Assembly: GCA_964462335.1 (NCBI GenBank)
Contig: CAYWYG010000001.1
Location: forward strand, 17,091 to 81,090
DNA length: 64,000 nucleotides
From: JAPUDQ01 sp964462335
Lineage (GTDB): Bacteria > Patescibacteriota > Saccharimonadia > Saccharimonadales > Saccharimonadaceae
Direction: 5' to 3'
The notes under the pieces are model-generated. The model ran no database searches. It saw only the letters and a list, made by a program, of their open reading frames with translations, and was not told where the DNA came from. Shown here one piece after another: positions 56,322 to 64,000 of this stretch. Within the stretch, counting starts at the first letter, position 1. Each line of letters opens with the position of its first letter. A program made the position numbers and the translations under genes.

Positions 56322-56690
56322 TTAGCTTGTCCTAAGTAGCTTTAGCTGCGTCCGCAGCGACGCGTCGAGCAATGTCTCGGGCGTTTTGATGATAATCCCA
56401 CCGATCAGGTCGGCGTCGATGTGTTCACGAAGGGTCGTCGCAGCACCACCAACAGATGAGATAATGCGCTCACGCATCGACTCATCTATCGGCCGCGCGG
56501 TCGTCACATCGATGATCACCGTACCGCGACGAGCCAGCGCCGCCTCGAGATCCGCGAGATAGCGGTCAGCCTGACTTGTCAATTTGTGGTCGACGAGATA
56601 GGCAGCGAGCTGCTGCATGACCTCACTCGTCGACTCGCCATCGACAAGGCGCTGAGCGAGATGATCAGTGACGCGGCGGCGACTCAGCAT
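56322..56690 (-). CDS. atpH: ATP synthase delta subunit, short form
   Basis: 122 aa from the ATG one base after the atpF stop. An earlier in-frame start would lie inside atpF. The C-terminal domain is normal (LREHIDADLIGGIIIKTPET, LLDASLRTQLKLLRTS), but the family usually has 170-185 aa, so about 50 residues of the N-terminal helical domain that binds alpha are missing. It connects F1 to the b stalk. Confidence 0.82.
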   Translation of the reverse strand: MLSRRRVTDHLAQRLVDGESTSEVMQQLAAYLVDHKLTSQADRYLADLEAALARRGTVIIDVTTARPIDESMRERIISSVGGAATTLREHIDADLIGGIIIKTPETLLDASLRTQLKLLRTS

Positions 56691-56691
56691 A

Positions 56692-57240
56692 CTACTTCGC
56701 CTCCTTGAGTGCTGCCTCGATAAGACGTTTGTCGGTCGCGCTGTCCATCTTTTCGCGCAAAATCTTCTCGGTCGCATCAGTCACAAGACCAAGCATCTCA
56801 CGACGAAGTGCGGCGCGAGATTTCTCGATGTCCTGCGAGAGACGGGCTTCGGCGCTCGCGATCACGTGCTCCGCCTTCTTTTGCGCTTTGGCTTCAGTTT
56901 CTTCAGCTAGTTTGCTCGCTTCTTTGTGGGCTAGGGCGACGATGTCGGCGGCTTCTTTTTTGGCTTCAGCGAGTATCTCAGCCGTCTTTTCGTTGGCACG
57001 CGCCAGCTCATCGGCCGTTTTACGTGCGTTGTCGATGCTCTCGATCACCGCCTGGCGGCGATTCTCAAGCGTCTCGACAAGCTTGCCATAGACGAACTTG
57101 CGCAGCAGCAACAGTACGAGCACAAAGGTGATCAGCTGGAACAAAAATCCCTGCAAATTGATCCCCAGCGCCGCGATACCGCCCGCCGCTTCCTCGCCAT
57201 GCGCCGCCGCCTCAGCAAATTGTGTTACAAATCCTGTCAT
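56692..57240 (-). CDS. atpF: ATP synthase b subunit
   Basis: 182 aa. One membrane helix near the N-terminus (GFLFQLITFVLVLLLLRKFV) is followed by a long charged coiled coil (ENRRQAVIESIDNARKTADE and on). It forms the peripheral stalk. Separated from atpE by 151 bp that fold into a hairpin. Confidence 0.93.
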   Translation of the reverse strand: MTGFVTQFAEAAAHGEEAAGGIAALGINLQGFLFQLITFVLVLLLLRKFVYGKLVETLENRRQAVIESIDNARKTADELARANEKTAEILAEAKKEAADIVALAHKEASKLAEETEAKAQKKAEHVIASAEARLSQDIEKSRAALRREMLGLVTDATEKILREKMDSATDKRLIEAALKEAK

Positions 57241-57277
57241 TATCTTTTCCTTTCAACAAGTAGTGAAACGGGTTGGG

Positions 57278-57380
57278 CTGATGTGTGCAGTTTGGACGGA
57301 AAATTGAGAACCGCAAACGAGACGTACTGGCAGGTACGTTGAGTGCGGATCGCAGATTTTACGCCAAAATGTGCCATCAG
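57278..57380 (-). other. Long hairpin in the atpE-atpF intergenic region
   Basis: Nested complementary blocks, given here on the plus strand: CTGATG/CATCAG (57278 and 57375), TTTGG/CCAAA, AAAAT/ATTTT, CCGCA/TGCGG and ACGTAC/GTACGT around loop TGGCAG. It may stabilise or process atpE mRNA so that c subunits are made in excess. Confidence 0.6.
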
Positions 57381-57391
57381 CTCAGGCCGCT

Positions 57392-57607
57392 CTAGCTTGT
57401 CGTAAAGACGATTAGAAGTACAAAGGCAAGCACTGCGTCGACAAGACCGGCCATGATAAATGCCGTCGATAGGACTTTGCCTTGTGCTTCCGGGTTGCGG
57501 CCAACTGATTTGACGGCGCTGGCACCGATGAGGCCGACACCGATAGCTGGACCGATGGCGCCAAATGCAATGGTCAGACCTTTGATGAGTTCTGGACTTG
57601 CTTCCAT
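57392..57607 (-). CDS. atpE: ATP synthase c subunit
   Basis: 71 aa, two membrane helices. The polar loop is VKSVGRNPEAQGK. The ion-binding carboxylate in helix 2 is Asp (IMAGLVDAVLAFVLLIVF) rather than the more common Glu. The Gln and Ser/Thr ligands of sodium-type rings are absent, so a proton ring is likely. It is flanked by an intergenic hairpin downstream. Confidence 0.95.
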   Translation of the reverse strand: MEASPELIKGLTIAFGAIGPAIGVGLIGASAVKSVGRNPEAQGKVLSTAFIMAGLVDAVLAFVLLIVFTTS

Positions 57608-57632
57608 AATGTTATATCTCCTTATTATTTAC

Positions 57633-58463
57633 TTATGCTTTACTTTCACCCGCTTGCGTGATAGGCACGTCAGAGTGACTGGATTCATCGTGGTCTTCGC
57701 TGTGGGTCGCGATGCCGAGATAGACCATGCTCAGCATCATAAACAGGTAGGCTTGGATACACCCAAAGAATATCTCGAGCAGATAGATCGGAAATGTCGC
57801 CGCCCAGCCAAAATTGCCAGCCAGCGCACCGACGACATGGATCAACACCTCGCCCGCGTAGATGACACCGAAAAGCCGCATGCTGAGCGTCATGATACGG
57901 ATAAATTCACCCATCACCTCAATGAGCCCAATAAACATATTCATGGGGTTCAGGGGTTTATTCGTAAAGTAGTGTTGGAGGTGTTTTTTGATGCCGAGCT
58001 CACGGATCGCCACGACTTGAATCGTGCCAATCGTGAGGATAGCCATGGCCAGTGTCGCGTTGAGATCGGCTGTAAAGGCGCGAAGTAGCGGTATGGTTTC
58101 GCCACCGTTCGACACGTTGACCGTGCCGACTCCTGGTACAAGCGAAAAGAGGTTGGAAAACAATATGAAGATAAACAGCGTGCCAAGTAGCGGCATAAAA
58201 CGGATCGCTTTGGCCCGACTACCGAGGTTATCTTCACCAAGCTGCAAGATAAATTCGATGATCGACTCGATCGCGAAGGCAAATTTGGAGTTCGGCCTGG
58301 TCTCACTGCGCCGTGCGGCCGCGGTGAAAAGTACAAGGACGAGCACCGCCATGAGCAGGCCATACACCATCGAGTTGGTGATATGAAGTCCGGCGATATC
58401 AAATACCGGCTCCGCCGCAAGCGGTACACCAGTACTGGCGACGTGCATAAGTACGGTTGACAT
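57633..58463 (-). CDS. atpB: ATP synthase a subunit
   Basis: 276 aa from the ATG at 58463. Five to six membrane helices. The essential Arg is in RIMTLSMRLFGVIYAGEVLI. NLFSLVPGVGTVNVSNGG and a C-terminal His/Asp/Ser-rich tail are seen. It forms the proton half-channels with the c ring. It is first in the operon; no atpI is present. Confidence 0.93.
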   Translation of the reverse strand: MSTVLMHVASTGVPLAAEPVFDIAGLHITNSMVYGLLMAVLVLVLFTAAARRSETRPNSKFAFAIESIIEFILQLGEDNLGSRAKAIRFMPLLGTLFIFILFSNLFSLVPGVGTVNVSNGGETIPLLRAFTADLNATLAMAILTIGTIQVVAIRELGIKKHLQHYFTNKPLNPMNMFIGLIEVMGEFIRIMTLSMRLFGVIYAGEVLIHVVGALAGNFGWAATFPIYLLEIFFGCIQAYLFMMLSMVYLGIATHSEDHDESSHSDVPITQAGESKA

Positions 58464-58533
58464 CAATCCCGCGCCCCTGTCGCATTACCACATGAAATAA
58501 AAGACTTTGATCGTACTAGCATTACTGTATCTA

Positions 58534-58562
58534 GTGTAACAGGGAAAATATCACTCTGCAAC
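58534..58562 (-). promoter_or_regulatory. Promoter of the atp operon
   Basis: On the minus strand TTGCAG (58562-58557), 17-nt spacer, TACACT (58539-58534), about 70 nt upstream of atpB. Confidence 0.6.
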
Positions 58563-58581
58563 TCTCATACTGAACCCCGTG

Positions 58582-60357
58582 TCATTGTAGCGTCATCGTT
58601 GTCCCACCCACCGCCGACTGAAAATACGTGTCATGCGAGACATAGAGAATCGAGCCGCGATAGGCAGCAAGCGCCGTCTCCAGCTCTTCGATACTTGGTA
58701 GGTCGAGGTGATTGGTAGGCTCATCGAGCACCAATAGGTTGGGTCGCTCAGCCATCATCGCGATGATCTGTAACCGCGCTTTTTGACCGCCACTCAAGTG
58801 CCGCACCAGTGTCGTTGCATCGGCGATAGTAAACAGGTAGTGATCGAGCAGCTGACGAATCATCGTATCGGTAATCGTCAGTCGACGCGTCAGATAGATC
58901 GACTCGATCGCGTGCTGGAGCGTCATATCAAACAGGTCAGAACCGACCTCTTGCTCATAGACACCGATGACCACTTTACTATCGACATCGATTGTGCCAG
59001 CAAAACACCTCGGCAGCGGCAGGCGGGTGACAGCGAGCGGGGCAGCGCCCACTTTTGGTGGATGTTCTACGGACACAAAAGCAGGGGCGGACTCGCTGAC
59101 AGGGCCCGCATCCAGCGACCTGCGTGTCGCCGAAGGCGATGACGACGGAAGCGGGCACGCCCCAAGTAATGACTTGATGAGTGTCGTCTTGCCAGCCCCG
59201 TTGCGACCACGCAACTCGACTCGTTCGCCTTCGCGCAGCTGAAATGAGACGGAATCAAACAGAGGCGTATCACCATATCCCAGGCTGAGATCCTTTATAT
59301 CGACCAGCAACCGCGCATGCCCCTCAATATCACGTACGCCGGCGATGCGAATATTTTTCGCTTTGAATTTTTTGTAGTGCTGCACAGTCTTTAAACCGAG
59401 CGAGGCAATCGAGGTCTTGTCGATCCAAAAACTTGGTTTTTCTATCTTTTCAAGCTCGGCTAACTCAGCAGCTGCGTGTTGCTCGCGGCGTTTGAACTGT
59501 TTGATCGTATCGGGGTCACGTGCTTTTTCTTTGAGGCGACGAAACTGGATGACTTTGTCACGTAAATTGGCGATCTTGTGCTGCGTGACGTCATACTCAT
59601 GCATGGCGTTTTTGGTCGTACCGGCATTGTGCCTCAGGTAGTGGTCATAATTGCCATCATAGATATGGGCGTCACCATCTTTGATCTCGATGATACGATC
59701 GACACTATGCAGCACGTCACGGTCGTGTGTGATGATAAGCATTGCTTCTGATGCCGATCGCATCCAGTCGATAAACTGCTTTTTGGCGACAAAATCCATG
59801 TGGTTGGTCGGTTCATCGATCAACGCCAGGTGGGCATGCGAGTGCATGATCTTGACGACCTCGACGAGCCGCTTCTGTCCGCCACTGAGATCACCGAGGC
59901 GCCCGTGCGCTTTTGCTTCACGTATCTGCACATTTTTGAGATCTTCGACGATCAACTGTTCATTGTGGTAGTAGCCTAGCTGTGAAAAACGCTCCAGCGC
60001 ATCCGAGTATTCGGCGATTGCGCGCTCGTTACTCCCCATCGTCTCAGGGTATGTCTCGATAACGTGCGAAAGGGCGGCATATTCCGGCAAATCACCGAGG
60101 ATGTACTGCAAGACCGACAAATCCTCGTAGTCATGATGCTCCTGACGGCTACTGACGACACTGACGCCGTGGCGAAAGACGACATCCCCGGTGAAATCCG
60201 TATCTGTACCAGCAAGTATCCCAAGCAGCGTCGACTTGCCGACACCATTGCGCCCGATGACACCGATCTTTTCACCATCACCGATAGAAAAACGCAGGTT
60301 TTTATATAAACTCGTCGCGCCAAATGACTTCTCAGTGATGTGTATATCAGCGATCAT
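58582..60357 (-). CDS. ABC-F family ATPase with proline-rich insert
   Basis: 591 aa with two ATPase domains and no membrane helix. NBD1: VIGRNGVGKSTLLGIL, LGDLSGGQKRLVEVVKIM, LALIDEPTNHMDF. NBD2: LRGRNGAGKTTLIKSLLG, HLSGGQKARLQIIAMM, LLVLDEPTNHLDL. ABC-F proteins act on the ribosome (translation factors or antibiotic protection). Right after Walker A of NBD2 an unusual ~50-residue Pro/Ser/Ala-rich stretch (PLPSSSPSATRRSLDAGPVS and on) is inserted before the segment IDVDSKVVIGVYEQEVG. The DNA of the insert (about 59005-59150) is GC-rich. Confidence 0.88.
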   Translation of the reverse strand: MIADIHITEKSFGATSLYKNLRFSIGDGEKIGVIGRNGVGKSTLLGILAGTDTDFTGDVVFRHGVSVVSSRQEHHDYEDLSVLQYILGDLPEYAALSHVIETYPETMGSNERAIAEYSDALERFSQLGYYHNEQLIVEDLKNVQIREAKAHGRLGDLSGGQKRLVEVVKIMHSHAHLALIDEPTNHMDFVAKKQFIDWMRSASEAMLIITHDRDVLHSVDRIIEIKDGDAHIYDGNYDHYLRHNAGTTKNAMHEYDVTQHKIANLRDKVIQFRRLKEKARDPDTIKQFKRREQHAAAELAELEKIEKPSFWIDKTSIASLGLKTVQHYKKFKAKNIRIAGVRDIEGHARLLVDIKDLSLGYGDTPLFDSVSFQLREGERVELRGRNGAGKTTLIKSLLGACPLPSSSPSATRRSLDAGPVSESAPAFVSVEHPPKVGAAPLAVTRLPLPRCFAGTIDVDSKVVIGVYEQEVGSDLFDMTLQHAIESIYLTRRLTITDTMIRQLLDHYLFTIADATTLVRHLSGGQKARLQIIAMMAERPNLLVLDEPTNHLDLPSIEELETALAAYRGSILYVSHDTYFQSAVGGTTMTLQ

Positions 60358-60427
60358 AACAGGGGTTGATTATAGCATATGTATAGATAGCAGAGGGACA
60401 GTATATGAACTACGGTATACTAATCTT

Positions 60428-60628
60428 ATGCCACAAAAACACAAGATCCGTCATACCGGCCCGAGCCAGCCACAGCTCTGCAGCGGGAAGCGTTGCTACA
60501 AAACCCGCCAAGAGGCCGAGACGGTGAAGACCGAGCAGGAAATTATCGACCCCGAGCTGACACTCTCTATCTATCAGTGCCTCGGCTGCGGCACCTACCA
60601 TCTGACGCGCCTGCGCATTGACAAATAG
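60428..60628 (+). CDS. Small zinc-ribbon-like protein, 66 aa
   Basis: A basic miniprotein with SGKRCYKTRQEAETV and a C-terminal SIYQCLGCGTYHLTRL, where a CxxC plus His/Cys suggests one zinc knuckle. TATACT (60416-60421) is 6 nt before the ATG: a leaderless start. Longer frames upstream belong to the antisense of the ABC-F gene. It could bind RNA or ribosome components; no named family. Confidence 0.6.
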   Translation: MPQKHKIRHTGPSQPQLCSGKRCYKTRQEAETVKTEQEIIDPELTLSIYQCLGCGTYHLTRLRIDK

Positions 60629-60662
60629 CGGTAACTGATGTTATAATGATATACTATTTACT

Positions 60663-61235
60663 ATGGACACGCCCAACACTGCATCGCTGTACGGTTCCAG
60701 AGAATTTCCTCGGTCGCCAGAGATACCTACAAAAGATATCGACGCTTCGGATATGCCCGAAGATGAGATAGAAAATGCAGCTTCACGATGCTTCAACAAC
60801 ATCAGAGAGATTTGGAGCGCAGAGCTCGAACCTGGCGATAAGGTAGAAAAGGCTTGCGTCGTGATACTAGAGGCCGCAGGCGTCTTGCCTGATCAGGACA
60901 TGAAGATTACTATGGCGAAGAAACATATCTGTTTATCACAACAAGTCCATCACTCGCCCCATCGCGCCGGTCAGGATCGACTCGACGAGGTCAGTACCGA
61001 AAGATCGGGTCTCGACAGGGTGCGTCATCGCATACTCTATGCACTGCAACGCGCCAGTGAAGTACGGGCTCAGATCGAACCTCGAGGATTGTGGCCGTCA
61101 AATACCGAAAGTATCGTTGCACGTCTCGTCGAACTTGCGCCGTCTGATATGTCTGACTTTATCAAAGAAGTCTCCGCTCGCCTCATGCTAACATCACAGC
61201 AACTCCATAACTCGAAAGGAATAGCCCATGGCTAA
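60663..61235 (+). CDS. Hypothetical protein 1 of three-gene set
   Basis: 190 aa, soluble and mainly helical (SRCFNNIREIWSAELEPGDK, VRHRILYALQRASEVRAQIE), with an acidic, proline-containing N-terminus. No motif recognised. TATACT (60650-60655) is 7 nt from the ATG. The last 8 nt overlap the next gene, so the set is an operon. Confidence 0.6.
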   Translation: MDTPNTASLYGSREFPRSPEIPTKDIDASDMPEDEIENAASRCFNNIREIWSAELEPGDKVEKACVVILEAAGVLPDQDMKITMAKKHICLSQQVHHSPHRAGQDRLDEVSTERSGLDRVRHRILYALQRASEVRAQIEPRGLWPSNTESIVARLVELAPSDMSDFIKEVSARLMLTSQQLHNSKGIAHG

Positions 61236-62007
61236 CTCTCCCAATCAGATCGTAGGATACCTCGGAAGAAACAGATACGAGCTCGGCGCGTGGGCTATGA
61301 CGGATGAAGAAGTTACTGATGCTGTCGGGTGCATCTCCGATAGATTGGCCATCGTCGAGCTCACGACGCCCTATCTCAATGAAAAAAGCAGAGTGAGCGA
61401 AGCTATCCAGGTATTCTTCGAAGAATTTGGGTATCTGCCTCATACTGACGCCGATTCATCTGATGGAACAGCTGATCATAACAGATGGCGTGGAGATGTC
61501 GTGCATGAGCAGACGAGCGGTATCGTCGATGCTATCGCGCAGATCGATGATGCTGCGTTGAGGCACTACATGTTTCGGCTGCGTATCGCCATCGGATCAA
61601 TCGATCCCCGTACATCACCCAATATGCTCCGCGGAGCTGAGGCGTTATATGCGTACACTGATACTGATGATGCGTGGGGTCGTGCAGTTCAACGAGCTGT
61701 CGCGACGGTCATGACACTGATCCACGAACAGCGCGCATCTTCACAACCAACACGTGTCGATAAACTCGCCCTGCTACCTACTGACCCAATATCGTCGATC
61801 GACGAACTCGCAACTCGCTGCACGCCCCAGCAGGCGATTGAGCTAGGGAAGGTGCTGAGTAAAGCTGATATCGGTGAAGTTACTTTCGACACACTGTGCG
61901 CACTGGTGCTCGATATGATAAGAAGTGATGATATATCGTGGCAAGATATACTATATAAACTCGAAATGGCCGTAGATCGTATTAACGATGATGGGCGTAT
62001 AACATAA
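61228..62007 (+). CDS. Hypothetical protein 2 of three-gene set
   Basis: A 259-aa soluble helical protein (AVQRAVATVMTLIHEQRASS, QAIELGKVLSKADIGEVTFD). AAAGGA upstream. It overlaps gene 1 by 8 nt and is 4 nt from gene 3. No family recognised. Confidence 0.6.
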   Translation: MANSPNQIVGYLGRNRYELGAWAMTDEEVTDAVGCISDRLAIVELTTPYLNEKSRVSEAIQVFFEEFGYLPHTDADSSDGTADHNRWRGDVVHEQTSGIVDAIAQIDDAALRHYMFRLRIAIGSIDPRTSPNMLRGAEALYAYTDTDDAWGRAVQRAVATVMTLIHEQRASSQPTRVDKLALLPTDPISSIDELATRCTPQQAIELGKVLSKADIGEVTFDTLCALVLDMIRSDDISWQDILYKLEMAVDRINDDGRIT

Positions 62008-62011
62008 ATCT

Positions 62012-62662
62012 ATGACTCACCCCGACCGATCCACGAGTGGGATTAGGCATCTACACCTAGTCCCTGATCTCACACCAGAACAACGCGAGACGTCAGAAAG
62101 CCCCGCGAGGCTCGATCTAGCCCGCCCAGGCTTTCCGCGCGCACTGACAAGCACAGAGTTGACAGTATTTCAGTTGAGAGACCCTGCTGCTCGCACGACG
62201 AGGTTGCTTGACGAGGCTGTCATCCCACATTTCAACACAAATGACCTTGAGCGTAAGATCCAGGTCATCTGTTGCCATATATTACAGGCGGTCAGTATCA
62301 TGGAAAACCCCAATGACACTGACTCCATGAAAGCACTTGAGCGCATCCTTAAGTCACAAATCTCGGAGAACCACGAAGATGCGAACAGGATACGAAACGA
62401 TTTGACATCCCTCACAACTCTTGCTGAATCGGTCAAGCATCATGACAGTATTGTGCACGACATACTGAAAACCGCAGTCGATCTCAAAAATGAAATTGCA
62501 GAGAAGTTAGAAATGCTCAAGCGAGGCAAGCTGCAAACTCCCTATGATGTCATCACACTAACAGAACTTATCCGTAATAGATCAGATTATCCTGATGAAA
62601 TCCTCATAGCTGAAGCCGTGCTACTCGTCATGATCGATTTGGTCAATACGCCGCCGTTCTAG
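62012..62662 (+). CDS. Hypothetical protein 3 of three-gene set
   Basis: 216 aa. A disordered N-terminus (HPDRSTSGIRHLHLVPDLTP) is followed by a long helical region (MKALERILKSQISENHEDAN, AVDLKNEIAEKLEMLKRGKL) and a hydrophobic C-terminal helix. It converges on the ParB-like gene with a 6-bp gap. No family recognised. Confidence 0.6.
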   Translation: MTHPDRSTSGIRHLHLVPDLTPEQRETSESPARLDLARPGFPRALTSTELTVFQLRDPAARTTRLLDEAVIPHFNTNDLERKIQVICCHILQAVSIMENPNDTDSMKALERILKSQISENHEDANRIRNDLTSLTTLAESVKHHDSIVHDILKTAVDLKNEIAEKLEMLKRGKLQTPYDVITLTELIRNRSDYPDEILIAEAVLLVMIDLVNTPPF

Positions 62663-62668
62663 TGATCA

Positions 62669-63892
62669 CTAGGCGCTGACAGGTATATCGTCATGTTGAC
62701 GAATGATCGTTGCCGCTAGCGCGCCCGACCCAAACATTTCTCGCGCTCGTCGCGCCGTTTCGTCGAGCAATTCCTGTGCGTGTCGTGAGTCTACCCCTAC
62801 CAGCCCGGCCGAAAGTCGTATAAGCTCCCTGGCTTGTTCGACTGGTAAGCCACTTATCTCTCGTAACGCAGCTTCGAACGCTCGTCGGCGGGATCTGACA
62901 TATTCTCGAGCTTCCTCGCCAGGTGTGACCCATGATAATTCGAGCATACCGGCTGTTTCTGATCGCCGACTACTCACGCCCAATTCTTGTCGCCATGTAT
63001 TCGCGCGACCTTCTATGAATTTTTTGGAGGCAGTGCTATTGAGACGATGTTTACTGATATGCGAGACTACCTCATTGATACGATGCCACAACATTTCGCG
63101 GAGTAAATCATCACGCGTTTTTCCGTCTTCGTAAGGTGCACCGAACAAATCATCATAATGGAGGTGTAATTTCTCATATTCGATCATTGTGTCGACGTGA
63201 CGGCCGAGCTCAAGCGCAGCAGCGTAAGGGATATGACGACCGAAAACAAATTGCCTCATACCTTCCGGTAATGACGCAAAACCTAATGCGTCGTCCAGTT
63301 GTTTGGCCTTGACTGCACCTCTTTGTTGTCTAATGAATTCCTGCTTCGATGTCCATCGACCAATTTCCAACCCCCACTGATATGCTTCAATGATTGCCAT
63401 TGCCTGTCGCTCAACCGACGGTTTAGAGTGAATATTTTCTTCGAGCTGGAGATTGATGATGTCCTCAGGTGAAGAAATGGGGTGAACTTTACAATTTATC
63501 ACATATTGCACATCAGGCTTTTCACTAGCTAATTCGAGGACGGCAACAGTTCGGCTATGGCCTGCAACCACAAGGTAATATGCACCATCCATCATGCGCG
63601 CATCATAGTCATCGATCGATAGCGAGCTACCCCATACACGATTAACAAAGCCGATATAGGTATCCAGATCGTCTCGCGACATCCGCGCAACGTCGATCGG
63701 GTTGATCATACCGTTTGCACCAATAGAATCTTTGAGCTTGTCACTTTCGGGATTTTTACCGCCACGCACTTGGGACAGCATGATGAGATTCTCTACTGGT
63801 ACATGTCGCGTTGGGTACTCACCCAAAATAATCTCTGGTTTTGTCATTTCACCAGAAACAGGATCAACGCTTCTGTCTACCCCCACTGACAT
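62669..63892 (-). CDS. ParB-like nuclease/CTPase-domain protein
   Basis: 407 aa. The ParB N-terminal fold is shown by VPVENLIMLSQVRGGKNPES, DSIGANGMINPIDVAR, YLVVAGHSRTVAVLEL (usually GxRRxxA) and LQLEENIHSKPSVERQAMAI (usually LxENxxRxdL). A helix-turn-helix-like centre follows (TSKQEFIRQQRGAVKAKQLD), then a long C-terminal helical part. The GERR motif reads GHSR, so CTP binding may differ. There is no parA next to it. It may be a plasmid/phage-type or nucleoid ParB relative. Minus-strand CATACT is ~9 nt before the ATG. Confidence 0.72.
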   Translation of the reverse strand: MSVGVDRSVDPVSGEMTKPEIILGEYPTRHVPVENLIMLSQVRGGKNPESDKLKDSIGANGMINPIDVARMSRDDLDTYIGFVNRVWGSSLSIDDYDARMMDGAYYLVVAGHSRTVAVLELASEKPDVQYVINCKVHPISSPEDIINLQLEENIHSKPSVERQAMAIIEAYQWGLEIGRWTSKQEFIRQQRGAVKAKQLDDALGFASLPEGMRQFVFGRHIPYAAALELGRHVDTMIEYEKLHLHYDDLFGAPYEDGKTRDDLLREMLWHRINEVVSHISKHRLNSTASKKFIEGRANTWRQELGVSSRRSETAGMLELSWVTPGEEAREYVRSRRRAFEAALREISGLPVEQARELIRLSAGLVGVDSRHAQELLDETARRAREMFGSGALAATIIRQHDDIPVSA

Positions 63893-64000
63893 ATTGTCTT
63901 TAGTATGATCTGCTCTGTAGCTTTTGACAATACATTTTGATCATGGGTTCATTAAACTAAAACGGAACATCCCGTAAACTTAGAAGTGTATAGCAACTAA
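63893..64000. other. Intergenic edge of window
   Basis: 108 bp upstream of the ParB-like gene. It contains that gene's promoter (minus-strand TTGTCA, 17 nt, CATACT). No other gene is visible before the window ends. Confidence 0.4.

Noticed and set aside
1..64000. CRISPR array, transposase or integrase genes
   Set aside because: No regularly spaced direct repeats with unique spacers and no recombinase protein were found; repeats seen are degenerate words or palindromes.
1..64000. Recoded UGA (code 25)
   Set aside because: TGA ends many intact genes (for example the HIT, lysC and kinase genes) at the expected position.

Overview
The window looks like a chromosomal stretch of a Candidate Phyla Radiation bacterium, most likely a Saccharibacteria (TM7)-like lineage. 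This is inferred from gene content and style, not from rRNA. The coding density is high, base composition is moderate, and genes overlap by 4-8 nt. Proteins are small and streamlined (RecR and DnaX without zinc cysteines, a short ATP synthase delta). L1 and some other conserved proteins are oversized. Many -10 boxes lie only 6-11 nt upstream of start codons, which points to leaderless mRNAs. TGA is used as an ordinary stop, which argues against the code-25 CPR groups (Gracilibacteria, Absconditabacteria).

Layout. At 1-4.6 kb a truncated MurE-like ligase converges on a diaminobutyrate aminotransferase gene (ectB), which diverges from lysC-asd. Together lysC, asd and ectB form a complete aspartate-to-2,4-diaminobutyrate route. 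At 4.6-7.6 kb are a P-loop kinase, a YgjP-like metallopeptidase and an orphan sensor kinase. At 7.6-11.6 kb is a secE-nusG-rplK-rplA cluster interrupted by an unknown gene and by cdsA. At 11.7-17.6 kb are a small acidic ORF, a GT4 glycosyltransferase and a minus-strand nucleotide operon (folA, phosphotransferase, nucleotidyltransferase, HIT, dCMP deaminase, thyA). At 17.7-20.7 kb are an L10 leader with rplJ-rplL, a structured non-coding stretch, an unknown gene and dut. At 20.8-29 kb are dnaX-dnaB, a membrane glycosyltransferase, ybaB, an S23 four-helix-bundle gene, recR, a DHH phosphoesterase and cysS. At 29-37 kb are an AI-2E-family protein, two ABC exporters, an FAD oxidase and a GT87 mannosyltransferase-like protein.

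From 37 to 50 kb the window is more accessory and rich in RNA. It holds a real tRNA-Gln flanked by two disrupted tRNA-Gln-like copies, PAP2, LemA and TPM proteins, a GC-rich foreign-looking gene, an MFS exporter behind a leader ORF and terminator, and a promoter-plus-terminator small RNA. It also holds a UvrD/PD-(D/E)XK helicase-nuclease, about 500 nt of structured RNA, a Cys-rich miniprotein, tRNA-Arg(UCU), a second structured RNA, and a dihydrouridine synthase carrying a repeat insertion. From 50 to 58.5 kb a possible cadmium-type carbonic-anhydrase-like protein precedes a complete F1Fo ATP synthase operon (a-c-b-delta-alpha-x-gamma-y-beta-S23-epsilon, minus strand) with three extra ORFs and an internal hairpin. 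From 58.5 to 64 kb are an ABC-F ATPase, a zinc-ribbon miniprotein, three unknown helical proteins and a ParB-like protein.

The most unusual theme is a family of degenerate short-word sequences with complementary ends in intergenic regions. Two of them bracket S23 four-helix-bundle genes with 15-bp inverted ends, like the intervening sequences of split 23S rRNAs but sitting inside protein-coding operons. A third is inserted in frame in the dihydrouridine synthase gene.
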